Positions 1 through 12,275 of a DNA stretch of 64,000 bases are shown here, piece after piece. The stretch is from assembly GCF_907164915.1 (NCBI RefSeq), contig NC_061867.1, positions 23,536,308 to 23,600,307 on the forward strand, written 5' to 3'. Under the pieces are notes generated by a model that had not been told where the DNA came from, made no database searches, and saw only the letters and a list, made by a program, of their open reading frames with translations. Source of the stretch: Impatiens glandulifera. Taxonomy: Eukaryota > Streptophyta > Magnoliopsida > Ericales > Balsaminaceae. The position numbers and the translations under genes are program-made. The first letter of the stretch is position 1. Each line of letters begins with the position of its first letter.

Positions 1-829
1 TAGAATTTATTTGATCAGAAAGAAGTTAATCTAAAAATTACATAAGATCGACTAGACTCAAGAAACCACACGACTTAGATAGAAAACATCTACTACTACT
101 AGCATAAGTAATTTCCTCTCTCATAATCCGTACTTCCACATTTGAGGCATCCTAAAAAACAACCAACAAAATAAAGAGATTTTAAGAAATATTAGATTGA
201 ATTATACACGTTTCCAAAAATAGAAGTGAGTGAACCCCATTAAATGTTTTCCTTACTAAATCATTAGACACTTCAGATTTATAAATAAAGAATAACAAAC
301 CGATATTTTTGAAATTTAGTAATTTTTTCATGAGCACTATTAATATATTTTAAGTAAATGAACATTAAAGAGAATACTTATGGTTATGATTCTACAAACT
401 ATTAAATATAACTTTAATTTTTATAAAATAAAAAATAATTTGCACAATATTATTTTTAATTTATTAAATCTCAGCAAGTTTTTAACCATATTTTAACAAA
501 ACTTTAATGAAAAATTATATAAATTTGTCATATGTATTTATAATTCAACATTAGTGAGTGTAATTATTTTATATATATTGTAGCTTTCCTCTACTCTCTT
601 TATTTCCTCTATTTCACTATTAATAAAAAGTTATATGAATTTATCATATATTTAACTCCTATAAGAATTTGTCATATACTTAACTTCTTAATTTTTATTT
701 TGATAAATAAAATGATATTAGTTTTAAGTTTAATATATTTAACTACATAATAGAATTATAATATATATTTGAAGTCAAATAACTTTTTTTAAATAATTAA
801 AAAAATAAGATTAAAATATTAAGTAAAAA
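1..829. repeat. Dispersed AT-rich repeat, left copy
   Basis: The first ~830 bases are repeated in the same orientation at 20047-20971 with small indels and substitutions. Shared landmarks include AAGATCGACTAGACTCAAGA near position 45 (20090 in the other copy). The left end is cut by the window edge. There is no coding potential. It may be a piece of an LTR, a Helitron-like element or a segmental duplication; nothing here decides. Confidence 0.75.
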
Positions 830-1020
830 ATAATTGTGTAATCTATATGACATCTCCATAATTTAATTTGATCAAAAATAAGAAAACAAATTGTGTAATC
901 TATGAGATCTCCATAATTTAATCTGATCATATCAACAATTTAATTAAGAAAACAAATTAATTGTGTAATCTAAATGAGATATCCATAATTTAATTTGATC
1001 ATATCAACAACTTAAATAAG
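830..1020. repeat. Three tandem copies of a ~62-bp AT-rich unit
   Basis: Three head-to-tail units start near 830, 889 and 959. Each begins ATTGTGTAATCTA and contains ATCTCCATAATTTAAT followed by TGATCA. The copies differ by a few substitutions and indels. No gene is present. Confidence 0.8.
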
Positions 1021-1162
1021 TGGATAGACAATAATTTTACATATTCTAACTTCCATAATTCATATTTCTTCATTAATGAATGCGTTTATAGAGAAAGGAG
1101 GAGGGAACACTTTAGAGTCATATAACAAAAATATGTGGTGATTTTGCTTAGAAAAATCTAAG

Positions 1163-1383
1163 AACATATTTATATGCAATATGATGGTTTTCCTTCCCAG
1201 TATACAAATGAGCCTAATTCGGTCCAACTCTGGGTGCATGAGCATTTTAAACCCAACCTTTGTATGCAAGTTGTCAATCAAAGGTTGGGCCGAGATATTC
1301 TATATTCTTAGAGTTGGGTCGGATTAGGCTCACACGTATATTGAGGAGCAAACCTTAATATTGCATATAAATATGTGTTTAGT
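1163..1383. mobile_element. Hairpin (foldback) MITE-like element
   Basis: Two ~100-bp arms are imperfect reverse complements around a short centre near 1261-1278. The left arm has TATATGCAATAT, TGAGCCTAATTCGGTCCAACTC and AACCCAACCTTTG in order; the right arm has CAAAGGTTGGGCC, GAGTTGGGTCGGATTAGGCTCA and ATATTGCATATA. The outer edges ACATATTTATATGC and GCATATAAATATGT pair. No transposase is present and no clear target-site duplication is seen, so the superfamily is open. The transcript would fold into a long hairpin. Confidence 0.75.
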
Positions 1384-3599
1384 ATAAGCATACAATCTCC
1401 CAAATATTTGATTATATGCAACTAAAGTTTTGTAACTTCTCTATTCACTATAAGTAGTCGCAAGCTATCACTATTGTGCTAGATTATTAATGTTTGTGAC
1501 TTGAGTTTTCACATAGATGTGTTAGATTTATCATGTTTTTAAATTCCGATCTAAGACGTGACATGTTAAAAAGTTGTTAGTATACATCTTCACTTCATAA
1601 CAATCTAACAAAATTTAAAGTGCATATTCTAGACTAATTCAAAAAAATATAAGATATAATATAATGTGTATACATTTTATTAAAGTTTAAGTGATCAATT
1701 ATTAAAGATTAAAGTTCAATAATTTTTAATTTGTTAAATTAGTTACAAATATATAAAATTTATATTTTATATTCTAAATATTTTCTTTAAATTAGATTTA
1801 TATTGGACGTATTAAATATTCTTGTGTAAAAATTGATTTTAAAACACAAACATGATCCCTAAGATGCTAAGCTCACTCTTGTCTCACGAGTCAATTTTGC
1901 GAAAATAGATTATGAATTATGCTATAATATCTACCCTTATATATTTATGTACTTTTCAATTATAAAACAACATGTACAACACTCACAGTTTTAATAAGGC
2001 TTTTAATATTAAATTAAAGGAAGTCCTATGACTAAAAATTAGTAAAAAACATTTTTTGTGTTAATAATTTATAGTTCATGTCGAATGGCTCCACAAAGGT
2101 CAAACATAGATATTTGCTTATTCATCCTTAAAAAATATATTATTTTTAATTTTGCTTATATTTATAATTGAAATGTAATATTTCTCTAGAAAGCAGACAT
2201 ATTGGTTTTTATTAAATTTAACTTATACTTTAAGTATCTATCAATTGTCTCTTGATTGTACTCTAATTTGCAATCATGGTCATCAATCGTATTGAAAACT
2301 AACTAATATACTTTCCATAGTTATTCATAATTTGAAGAAAATCAATAATATAACAAATTTTACAACAATAAGACATTTAAAATATCATTATATAATATTA
2401 TTAAATTATGTTGATTTATATGAGTTTTGATTGGGCCTAAGTTCGCGGTGTATTAAAATAAAATTCTAATTGTTTGATATTAAGCTCATTAGACCTAGTT
2501 AGACCTAGTTATGTGATCTAAAATATATGGCATTTGTTAGAGTTTTATTAACACATATAATAATTCTCATTATTCATCTCTAAATTGTAATCTCATATTT
2601 TAATCAAGATATTTATCTCATTTATGTGACCTATAACTGATCAAGATTTGAGCTCTACAAAAGAATATAATTAATGAAACTTTAATTGAAACACAAAAGA
2701 ACTCATTTACAAACAAATGGATCATACTCAATTATAGAGACTATTTTATTGTGTTTTTATATACACGGACCATTATCATTGCATTACTTCAATCAATTAA
2801 AGTATAATAAAAATATATAATCAAAAATATTAATTTTGAAAGAATTAACCATATTAATTACTTACCAATTAATGTTTAAATAGATTCATTATTAATTTCT
2901 CCTGAAATCAAATAGAATATGTATAATATAGTTCATTCTTGGCCAACCAAAAAAGACATTTGAGCTATTTTGTATGAGTTATAAATTGACAAAATTAATT
3001 TACCATACAAAAGTTTAATAAAAAAATGAATTACTTATCAATAAATAAAAAGAAATCTATTCTTTATGATTAGACAATGATAGTGCTTCACATTCCATGC
3101 TTACACCATTATGGTTTGAAAAATACACAATATGTAGTGCGTAGTTTATTACTTGTTTTTTCTTAAGTAGATAAGACTTATAAATTAACTTCATAAATTG
3201 AAACTTTATCGACCAGTTTAGTTGAATGGATTATTATATATATTAATAATACATGACCAAATTTGATATAAATACATTCGTTGATGATGAAATAACTCTC
3301 GAGAGAGATTGATTTGATAATGCCAATTAGTTGCATGCCCAAATCATGATAGTAATATTTATGTAAAAATAAATAAATGACCTACATAAACAATGATTCA
3401 ATGTTTATAAGTTTAGTTCAACATAGTTAAATATTTATAACTTTTATTCAATTAATTTAGTATTGTCACATATTTTATTTGGACATACATTAGTTATATA
3501 TTATAGGATCTCCTTCATTATTCAATTGTCGTGAACAGATCATGACGAGTTATTCAAAAACTAGCTCGGTGTGGTGATATGGTGACCTATGCAATTCCA
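1384..3599. other. AT-rich intergenic DNA, no gene seen
   Basis: About 2.2 kb of strongly AT-rich sequence with stops in every frame. A few GC-richer words such as CTCGTGTCTCACGAG near 1880 are isolated. I see no recognisable domain, RNA gene or tandem array. Confidence 0.6.
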
Positions 3600-4330
3600 G
3601 TCGTAGATGATGTTCCATCCACATTTTTAGATGTCATTCAAAGTACTGAAAATATATAATGGAAAGGTGCAATCTCTTCAGAAATATGGGTAAGGTGCAA
3701 TCCACCTTTGTTGTAAATGGAACTTTATTAAGAAACAAAAGATTTTTCTAAAAAAATTGATGTTCACTACAAGGCAAGATTGGTAGCTAAAGACTATTCT
3801 CAGAAGGAAGGAGTTGATTATAATGAGGTATTTTAACTTTTTGTTAAACACTCGTTCATTAGAATTTCATTGTCTTTGACGGCGTAGATGAATTTGGATC
3901 TAACTCAACTAGATGTAAAAACCGTATTCCTACACGGTCATTTGAATGAGGAAATCTACATGTCTCAACCAGATGGATTAAAAGTTGTTAATAAAGAAAT
4001 TTGGGTTTGACAGTTGAACAAATTAGTGTACGAGTTGAAAAAACATCCTAAAAAATGGTATAAGTGACTTGAAATGCTTATGATGGACCATAAGTATAGA
4101 AGAAACAAATTCAATTATTGTGTGTATTTGCATAAACTACAAGATGAGTCTTATCTATCTACTATTATTTTACTGCTTATGATATACTGTTAGCATTAAA
4201 AAATCAATATGAAATTGACAAATTGAAATCTCAATTGAGTATAAAATTCGAGATAAAAGAAATGAGAAAATTAAAATTTAAAAATTGTTTAGATTTGATA
4301 AATATCTTGAGCGTTTGAGTCAGTGTAGAA
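3600..4330 (+). pseudogene. Decayed Ty1/copia reverse transcriptase fragment
   Basis: Reading through stops on the plus strand gives copia RT landmarks in the correct order: ARLVAKDYSQKEGVDYNEVF near 3775, then a LDVKTVFLHGHLNEEIYMSQ block near 3905, LNKLVYELKK near 4015, and a NQYEIDKLKSQLSIKFEIKE stretch near 4205. The usual YVDD box lies in badly damaged sequence near 4165-4195. At least five stops and several frame changes interrupt it. No gag, integrase or LTR is visible next to it. It looks like a Retrofit/Ale-type pol rather than the Sirevirus-like families further right, but the lineage is uncertain. Confidence 0.8.
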
Positions 4331-4737
4331 GAGCACCAATTGGAAGAACTTAAGAACTATTTTTTAATGATGAAGATTTGTATTTAATATTGTTCCAATA
4401 TGGAGATTTGTATTTTTTTTTGCACTATTAGAATCCAACATCGAATGATGATGGGAGTAGGGGATGTTTCGAGTGTGACATATTTCAAAACTCTCATTAT
4501 TTTGATTTGATGCACCCAATATTTGTATCTTTTTTTCTTTATGATAAATTACTTAATTAAACTTATAACAAATCAGTAATCAAAATTATTAAACTAAAAA
4601 AATATAAATATGTGGTCAATATTAATCTCTTTAAAAATTATTGATATTACTCATTTTATATATGGTATATAACAACATTTTAAGAAATGTTATTAACCAT
4701 ATTTATGTGGTCAATATTAACCGTCGTGTGATGAAGA
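4331..4737. other. AT-rich spacer between two dead retroelements
   Basis: About 400 bases with no supported gene. It may contain the damaged 5' untranslated part or LTR of the gypsy element that follows, but no TG...CA ends, PBS or repeat partner was found. Confidence 0.4.
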
Positions 4738-6745
4738 TTCTTCAGGAAAAGAATCTAATAAAACTCTTTCCCCATGAATAGACAGACCATTCTTGGAAAA
4801 GTATGAGAATGCTTGGTGCGACTAACATCAAGCATAGGGCCACGCCACTAATAGTTAAAGTGCCCTCAAGCACCTGTTCTAGGATTTGATCGATCAAAAC
4901 ATGATCCCCAAGCCGAAAATAGTAAAGAATCCACTACCAAATACCGATGTAAATATGTTCACCGTTGATGAAGTATTCCTAGACTCCAATGTATTATGGA
5001 CCTAATCCATAACACAACCAGAGATCAACATGATCAATCCCTATTCCAAAGAGAAGTCCAAAGCCTTTTATAGAGAGACCTCTAAATGGTGGAAGGCAAA
5101 AACGACTGCACACATCTACTCCCCGATAGACATTGCGACAATATGTGGTGGAATGGATTTTCAACCTAGTTTCATGAAAATCACACTGGACAACGTGTCA
5201 TCTACTTCCCAACTTGTTGTAGGAATTAGGGGAGAGAATGAGCCTAGAGATCTTAACCTAGGATACAACCTCCTAAGTTAAATGAAAAGACAAATGTCAA
5301 CATTTCTATTTGGGAATTCTTGTTGTACTCTATTGAGCACACGAAAGATGTCGTCAATGAGTTAAGCGAGGCCAACTTCCTTACCAACACCACCCATGAG
5401 GATCTAGTAGGGATCATATTTTCTAGATCATAACACAACATGATCGGCTTTAAAGACAAGGATCTTTCATCAGCCGTTTCAAACAATGATAAAGTACTCT
5501 ACATTTATGTGCAAATAGAGGGAAAGATCGTTCTAAAGATCTGAATAGACAATGAATCTGCTCTCAATATATATATTTGGAAGACTCATAAGAAGATTGG
5601 AGTATCCCAAGACAAGATCATACCATCTGACATGTGTGTCAAAGGTTTTGACAACTCTCGCCTAGAGATAATGGGTTCCATCAAGTGCACCGTTCAAGTG
5701 GCCAACATCCCTTCCACGTTGACTTTTGTGTCATTAAGAAGACCATGACTTCATCAAGCCAAGGATTTAGCCTCTACCTTACACCAAAAGCTCATGTTTA
5801 TAGACAACGACCAAGTTTTCATAGTCAACGATGCAACTGACGCTGCAAAATCCATTGGTTCTACCTACATTGATACTTTCAAATGGGATATTTCTCTAGT
5901 ATGGATTAGGCCCAAACACCAAAAACATGATGTCATTCCCGCAACCATGTTGTAACATGGATCACCACGGCCTAGGATACAACCCTACAAGATTTAAAGA
6001 AATCTTTAAGGAAAGGATATCCAAGCGACATATAGTAGGTTTACAACCCTAAATGGACAGTTCATTTGCGAGAGATAAAGCACCCTATACTCTAACTTCT
6101 ACTGAACCCTTACCATTTAGATTTACCAAGACGTTTTCTAGGTTTCGAAATCTTATATATTGTCCTCATAATCCAAACCCTTCTTTTAGTGTGATTAGGA
6201 AAAGAATAGACTATTGTCCATATTCCCTCGAAAACATGGCTCGGATTCCCAAGACAGTTTATGCAACTCAAGAATCTAGCTCTCTCGGTTCTCAAGAAAC
6301 CAACTCCCTTTCATCCATTGATACTGTGATCGATGAAAGTAGATATCTTTCTCCTCTCAAGTGTATAGAGATGTTAAATATTGTACATTGTAAGAAACCT
6401 AATAATAATGATATTATTTAATCATCTTCTCTTATATGTAACAAATCCCTTGATGTAACACAAGAAGTAGACTTCGAATCTATGAGTAAAAATGATTTTT
6501 CCTTTTACTCTAATTTAAATTTCGAAACCAAAAACTTCTTTCAAACTGAGGATGAGATTGTTTCCACTGTAGAAAAGACAATCGAAATCAATTTAAACAC
6601 GGCCAACGATCCTCAGATCATACTGATTGGCCAAAGTTTAAAAACTTTAGAACGTTTGGAAATTGTTGAGCTACTGAAGGACGACAAGGACGTCTTCTTC
6701 TATTCATATAAGGAAATGACAGACATTAATCCAAAGATCACATGA
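4738..6745 (+). pseudogene. Gypsy gag C-terminus, protease and linker remnant
   Basis: An 83-codon open stretch at 5030-5281 has gag-like composition (RETSKWWKAKTTAHIYSPID). A protease-like IDNESALN motif near 5540 stands where Tat elements carry a D-G/N-x-SALN active-site box. An open stretch at 6482-6745 carries the conserved linker before RT (IEINLNTANDPQ, LKDDKDVFFYSYKEM), which matches the usual 'LKEFKDVFAWSYKEMPGL' position. Frame changes separate these blocks, so no polyprotein can be made. Confidence 0.75.
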
Positions 6746-6779
6746 CAATATATTATTCTTCTATATCCTGACGCTAAGC

Positions 6780-8480
6780 CAGTTTGTCAAAGCTCAGATA
6801 GATGAAAGAGGAATTCGTGAATAAAATATGAGATTATTTTCGAAAGCAACTTGATGATGGATTTATCAAGGTAGTAGAATATTCTATATATATAGCTAAT
6901 GTAGTCCCTATCCTGACAAAATATGGAAAACTACGCATGTGTGTAGATTATCGTGATCTAGACAAGGTCTGCTCTAAAGATCACTTACCACTATCACATA
7001 TCGATATACTGGTCGACCATACTGTTAGTCATGAACTTCTATTATACATAGATGGATTTTCAAGATACAACTAGATCCTGATGGCCCCACAAAACAAGGA
7101 ATACACCACGTTTATAACAGAAGTTGTAACCTTCATTTATAGTGTCATGCCTTTCGATCATAATAATGCGGGAGCCACCTATCAAAGGGAAACTACCATG
7201 ATCCTTCATGACATGATACACAAGAACTTGGAAGTATATGTCAACGACTTAATTGTTAAATTGAAGAATCGAGAAGGACATGTCCTAAACCTTAAGAAAT
7301 TTCGGTAACGAATAAAGAAATATCAGCTACGACTCTACCCGAAGAAATGCTCCTTCAGAGTTATAACTGGTAAAATGGTAGGCATCTTAATCACATAGAG
7401 GGGCATCGAAGCCGATCCCTCTAAATTAGAAGCAATCACGACTATGTTGGTCCCTCGAAATGAAAGAGAGGTCTGTGGATTTTTAGGTAAAATCCAATAC
7501 ATTAGTCGATTCATCAGTAAACTTACTATGATATGAGATCCACTATTTAAGATACTGAAAAATATCAAAAAAATTTATAGGATGAAGACTGTCAACAAGC
7601 ATTTGACAAGATCAATGATTATTTAAAATCCCCTCACATACTCATGTTGCCTAGAGTCAGCACTCATCTCATCATATATCTTACTATAATAGACATATTC
7701 ATGGGAAGTCTGTTGGCTCAAGAAAACGAGAACAAACTCTAAACGAATATGTATTACATCTGTAAGAGGATAAGTGGGTGTGAACTTAATTACACGCCAG
7801 TTGAGAAAATCTGTTATGCCTTGGCATGGGTCACCAAATGGATGAGACACTACTTTCAAGCCCACCCCATCAAGTCGGGATCAAGACTAAACCCGGTCCA
7901 TTTCTTATTCCAATGAACTCTTCTTTCACCAAGGCTATCCAAATGGATGATGATCTTATACGAATACGATATAACATACACCATACAAAAATATTTTAAA
8001 TGAAGCATTGTTGCGGACATTCTTACTGACCAGCCCAATATTGTTAAGTTAGATGACGAACTCGAATTCCTCGACGAGGGAATTCTGAGTATAACATTAG
8101 ACACATGGAAACTAATGTTTGGCGGAGCTTTTGGTAGTTGACTCGAAAAGGACGTATAAACCAATATCCATAAAACTCGAATATCCCATCACCAATAACA
8201 AGGCTGAATACGAGGCATGCCTATGGGGTCTCAAGATGACATATGAAAAAGGGAAACAAAGCTAGAAGTCGTTGGTGACTCTAACTTGATTATATCCCAA
8301 ACTAATGGTACTTGGAAAGTGAAAGGGGAAAATATGAAACCCTACTAATCCCACTTAACCAAACTCATGAATAAATTTGATAAATATCATTTGTTCACGC
8401 TCTAAGAAGTAAAAATCGCTTCGCGAACGCCCTGGATACTTTGGCATCCATAATTGTAATTCCTGATGGAATTAAAGTCA
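6780..8480 (+). pseudogene. Gypsy reverse transcriptase and RNase H remnant
   Basis: RT landmarks are KYGKLRMCVDYRDLDKVCSKD near 6925, then an open block at 7081-7308 containing FIYSVMPFDHNNAGATYQR and the catalytic box as YVND (near 7235-7247), where YVDD is expected. LYPKKCSF and FLGKIQYISRFI follow. The RNase H part includes CELNYTPVEKICYALAWVTK near 7785. A second, more damaged RNase H-like stretch lies at about 8100-8480. The first catalytic aspartate of the YVDD pair is replaced by asparagine, which would inactivate RT even without the stops. Confidence 0.8.
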
Positions 8481-8739
8481 AACCTCTAAAAATCCGACAA
8501 AAATAACGACCTTCTTTTGAATTTGGAGCACTCACTTCCTATGAGAATTATATTAAAACATGACACAATACTTTTCAGAAGTACATTGAGTATGGAGAAT
8601 GTCCTTCCCATTTCTGAGCAAAGAAACGACGGGCATTGCGCTAGTATTCCACCAACTACACTTGGATTTCCAACATATTATATTGTTTATCTTTCGATGG
8701 TCAAAACTTTCTCTACAAAGACAATCCTGAATCCAAGAG

Positions 8740-9736
8740 GATCATGGAAAAAGTACATACAGGAACATATGGCGCACACATGAATGGAATAACTCTAGCC
8801 AAGAAAATACTCTATCTAGGATATTATTGGCAAAACCTCGAATAAGAATGTGTGAGTTATGTAAGGAGCTGTCATCTGTGCCAAATCAATGCTAACCTGA
8901 AGCATACACCGACCTCATTCATTTACAACATGACATCCCTTTGGCCCTTTTCTTCACGTGGCATCAATGTAATCGAGAAAATCTATCCCTACACGTCAAA
9001 TAGACACGAGTTCATACTCGTCACCATAGACTACTTCACCAAATGGGTTGAAGCAACCTCGTACAAGGTTTTGAAATCATCTCAAGTGGCAAAGTACATC
9101 CAAACTAGCATCATCACTAGATATGGAGTTCCTCATGCTCTAATTTCAAACAAAGATCGATAGTTTCAAAGAAAATTGCTCGACGAGTTCAAGATCGAGC
9201 ATCAAACATCATCGCCCTATAGATCCCAAACTAATTGTGCGGTCAAAATGGTAAACAAAAATATGATTAAGATCATTAAGAAGATAACTAGCACGTATAA
9301 GTACTAGAACGAGAAATTGTCATACGCCTTATGGGGACATTGTATGATCGTTCAAACATCGATGGACGAAACTCCTTACTCTTTGGTTTACGACATGGAT
9401 GATGTACAACCCTTCAAAATAGAGATTCCAACACTAAGAATACTCTTTGAGAGCCATGTCATGGAAAAAGACTAACTTAAATCTCGATATGACCAATTAA
9501 CGTTAATGAATTATATGATGTTAAACGCTTTGTGTAAAACCCAATCCTACCAAATATGTATGTCATGCACCTTCAATATGAAGGTAAAACTTAGAAACCT
9601 CAATGAAGGTGATATAGTTCTCAAAAAAACCCGGGAACTCCTAAACCCTAAGGACAAGTTTCAACCCCAATTGGAAGGACCCTTCCAACTTAAGAAAAGC
9701 CTCACAATAGGAGTTGTCTGCCTATCTAACATATAA
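8740..9736 (+). pseudogene. Gypsy integrase remnant with C-terminal domain
   Basis: The zinc-binding region reads GTYGAHMNGITLAKKIL, then CVSYVRSCHLCQ (C-x2-C) near 8850. The catalytic core follows in an open block at 8852-9163: RGINVIEKIYP, FILVTIDYFTKWVEA and TRYGVPHALISNKDR. A stop then interrupts it before SPYRSQTN. A GDIVLKK...KDKFQPQLEGPF block at 9590-9700 is the usual C-terminal integrase domain. Order and wording fit Tat-type gypsy integrase. Confidence 0.85.
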
Positions 9737-9740
9737 TAAG

Positions 9741-10868
9741 AAGAAGAGTTCATTGCACCAAACAATCTCGATGCGATTAAAAGATATTTTGTATAATATC
9801 AAGTTACACGCAAAACAGTTTAAAGCTCGACCTTGAAAGGAGCTTATCTCAACATAATTCAATCCTATGTTTTGTATAACTTGCAACATGGACAAGGGAC
9901 TCATGTCCGAACTATTGAGACCTGATTCTTCTTAGTGCAAAATAATAAAGAAGAGAAGATACATAGGTAACCTACAAGTGTTGCAGGCCCGGTCTCATTT
10001 ACATAAATAAAACCCCCAATCCCTTCATAAAAAGAAAATTAAAATCTTTTACGAAAGGAATTAAACATTGATCTTATCCTTGAGCTAAGTAAGGGTAAAT
10101 CCAAAAGCATCGCTTCCTTTCATGTGATATTCTAAGAAACAAAACTGAGGATTTCACAATAACCCTGAATCAAGAGATATCAATCAAAAGCTCTTTTTCG
10201 TTTGTAAGCGATTATCCTGAGAGAAACCCTCAATCGAAGGTTTTGAAGATAAAGAAATTAAATAAATCATATTAAAGCGAGTGCCAAAGACCCAAATTGA
10301 GAAAGAAAGCTCATCGTTAATATTGTTAAAGAAGGAGAGGTTTGAAAATAATGCTTTGGGAAGAAAAAACTAAAAATTAAAATGCCAAAAGGATCGGAAT
10401 AAACTCCGAAAATCTCATAAAAAATTTAAAATGTTTCTATGTTGTTTGAGGAATTGAAATCACCATTCGTGCTCAGTCAAACTATATTCATGATTGCTAC
10501 GACAATAGTAGAATGTACTAATTCTATCAGATATACCCCGGGAACGAAAAAATAAAATAGTTCAAGTGTTTGAGGTATTGAAATCACCATACGTTACATA
10601 CTCAGACTCTAGTCTTCATTCTTACAGCAAGGAGTTAACAAAAGAAAAAAAATAGATAAAATGGAAAATAAAAAACTCAAAGATGAAAGTTGATAAAACC
10701 TCTCCCAAATATTTTTGCGATAAGTTGGAGTTTAAAGAAATGTGGTTCAGGGTCGTGCAAACAAAAATAAGTTGCACTCTTTTATCAAAATGTGAAGGTG
10801 TTGATCACCTTCCTCGAAGGTTATGATTATGGAAAATCATTTGGACACGAGATCAAATTTTTAAATGT
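9741..10868. repeat. Gypsy downstream region with a ~120-bp duplicated block
   Basis: No coding domain is recognisable after the integrase. A block reading GTTTGAGGAATTGAAATCAC is followed by ATTCGT at about 10446 and recurs at about 10567 as GTTTGAGGTATTGAAATCAC, a direct duplication with ~120-bp spacing. Tandem repeats in the 3' untranslated part are common in Tat-lineage elements, so this may be the 3' UTR; an LTR edge was not found. Confidence 0.45.
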
Positions 10869-11740
10869 GATAGGATCGGTACTAACAATAGAGACTAGTG
10901 TCTGACTATTGTGAACATCTTTTGATAAACGATTCGATAGTAATCCTGTGAGGGATTAGTATCTATTTATATTCTTAATAAATCCTTCGAACTCTTATAC
11001 CCAATTACTCGAAAGTACGAAACTATAGGAATTCTTCCATAGAACAGTTCATAAGGTGTTTTGTCAAAGCGTTTATTAATTACTAATCGATTTTGTGTAT
11101 AGCATGATGTGTATATGGCTTCTACCCAGAACTTCTGAAGCATACCTGAGTTAGCAAGCATAGATCTCGCTGCTTCCTTCAGTGTCCTGACTCTTCTCTC
11201 AAAAGTACCATTTTGTTGTGGAGTTCTGGCACTAGACAACTTGTTTCTAATAGCAGACTCCTCGCGGTATGAAGTTAGGCGTCTGTTAGTGAACTTGGTT
11301 CCCCGATCACTTTTAATTTTAGTAACGCTTAAAGATTTTTGGTTTTAAAGGCTTCTAAGGATCTTAATCAAATTCTCAGCCGTCTGATCCTTAAATTGCA
11401 AAAACATAACCCATGTGAATCGTGAAAAATCATCAATAATGACTAAGGTGAATATCATTCCTCCCAAGCTCTTTACAGGAATTGGACCGAAAAGATCCAT
11501 ATGTAAAAGTTCCAAGCACCCGTTGGACTTGGATTTCCCTTTATTTTTGAACGATGATTTGCTCTTCTTGCCTAACTTGCAAGAAGAACAAACCTTGTCA
11601 TTTAAAAACTTCAAATTAGGTAAGCCAAATACCAAATTATGAGAACAAATGTTGTTAATGGTTTTAAAATTAAGATGATTTAATCTATTATTCCATAGCC
11701 AATTCTAATCATTTTGGCAATCATGCATATGGGATTAAAT
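10869..11740 (-). pseudogene. Copia remnant: LTR end fused to an integrase fragment
   Basis: On the minus strand 11740-10967 encodes a Sirevirus-like integrase piece: an [14 protein letters not shown] start, [39 protein letters not shown] and IIDDFSRFTWV, then [20 protein letters not shown] and YTQNR. Stops and a frame change lie near 11240-11345. The wording is close to the family B pol at 49125-50873. At 10869-10966 the sequence changes abruptly into the terminal bases of a family B-type LTR: TGATAGGATC, then CAATAGAGAC and GATAAACGATTCGATAG. These mirror the last ~110 bases of the LTR ending at 62178. Everything between integrase and LTR end is missing. Confidence 0.8.
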
Positions 11741-12275
11741 GCCAAAAGTGAAGATAGATGTTGGTCGATAATGAGATTTAGTAAAATGTTAGTATTTGGT
11801 GTTCAAACTTTTTATTATTTTCTCATTTTCATATATGTTTTTTTGGTTGTAATTACAACATATTTCAATGTCTATTTATTAGTTTCTCTTACATTATAAT
11901 GGTGACTTTATTTGAAAATAATCTCACTTTGATTAACAATTTTTTTTTGTTAAAAATATTATATTTTTTAAATATTATATTTTAATTAAATTTAAATTAT
12001 GGTCTAGAATATATTTTAATTATATATATTAACAAATTTAATAACATTTTATAGTTTAAATCCAATTTCAATTCTATATATTTTTAAATATATTCATATA
12101 AAATTAATCAATTTAATTAAAATTTTGTGAATGCATTTAATTTGAATTTGTTTAAAATTTATAAATTAATTTTAAAAACATATGATGTTAATTATTAATT
12201 TTAAAATGTTAATCTTTAATATAAATGATTAGTTGTTAGGAAATGAGTCAACATTAATAGGGTGTTGACCAAGTA
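11741..12275. other. AT-rich spacer, no gene seen
   Basis: Very AT-rich sequence with many TTTAAATTATAT-type words. No ORF with recognisable content and no repeat array is present. Confidence 0.5.

Larger units (their letters stand above)
4738..9740 (+). mobile_element. Decayed Ty3/gypsy element, Tat-like lineage
   Basis: Gag remnant, aspartic protease, reverse transcriptase, RNase H, a second RNase H-like segment and integrase appear in that order on the plus strand, which is gypsy order with integrase last. The extra RNase H-like segment before integrase is typical of plant Tat/Retand/Ogre elements. Stops and frameshifts occur every few hundred bases, so the copy is dead. No LTR pair was identified. 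Confidence 0.85.

Noticed and set aside
1060..1281. 73-codon minus-strand ORF
   Set aside because: It overlaps an arm of the hairpin element and has AT-driven composition with no domain.
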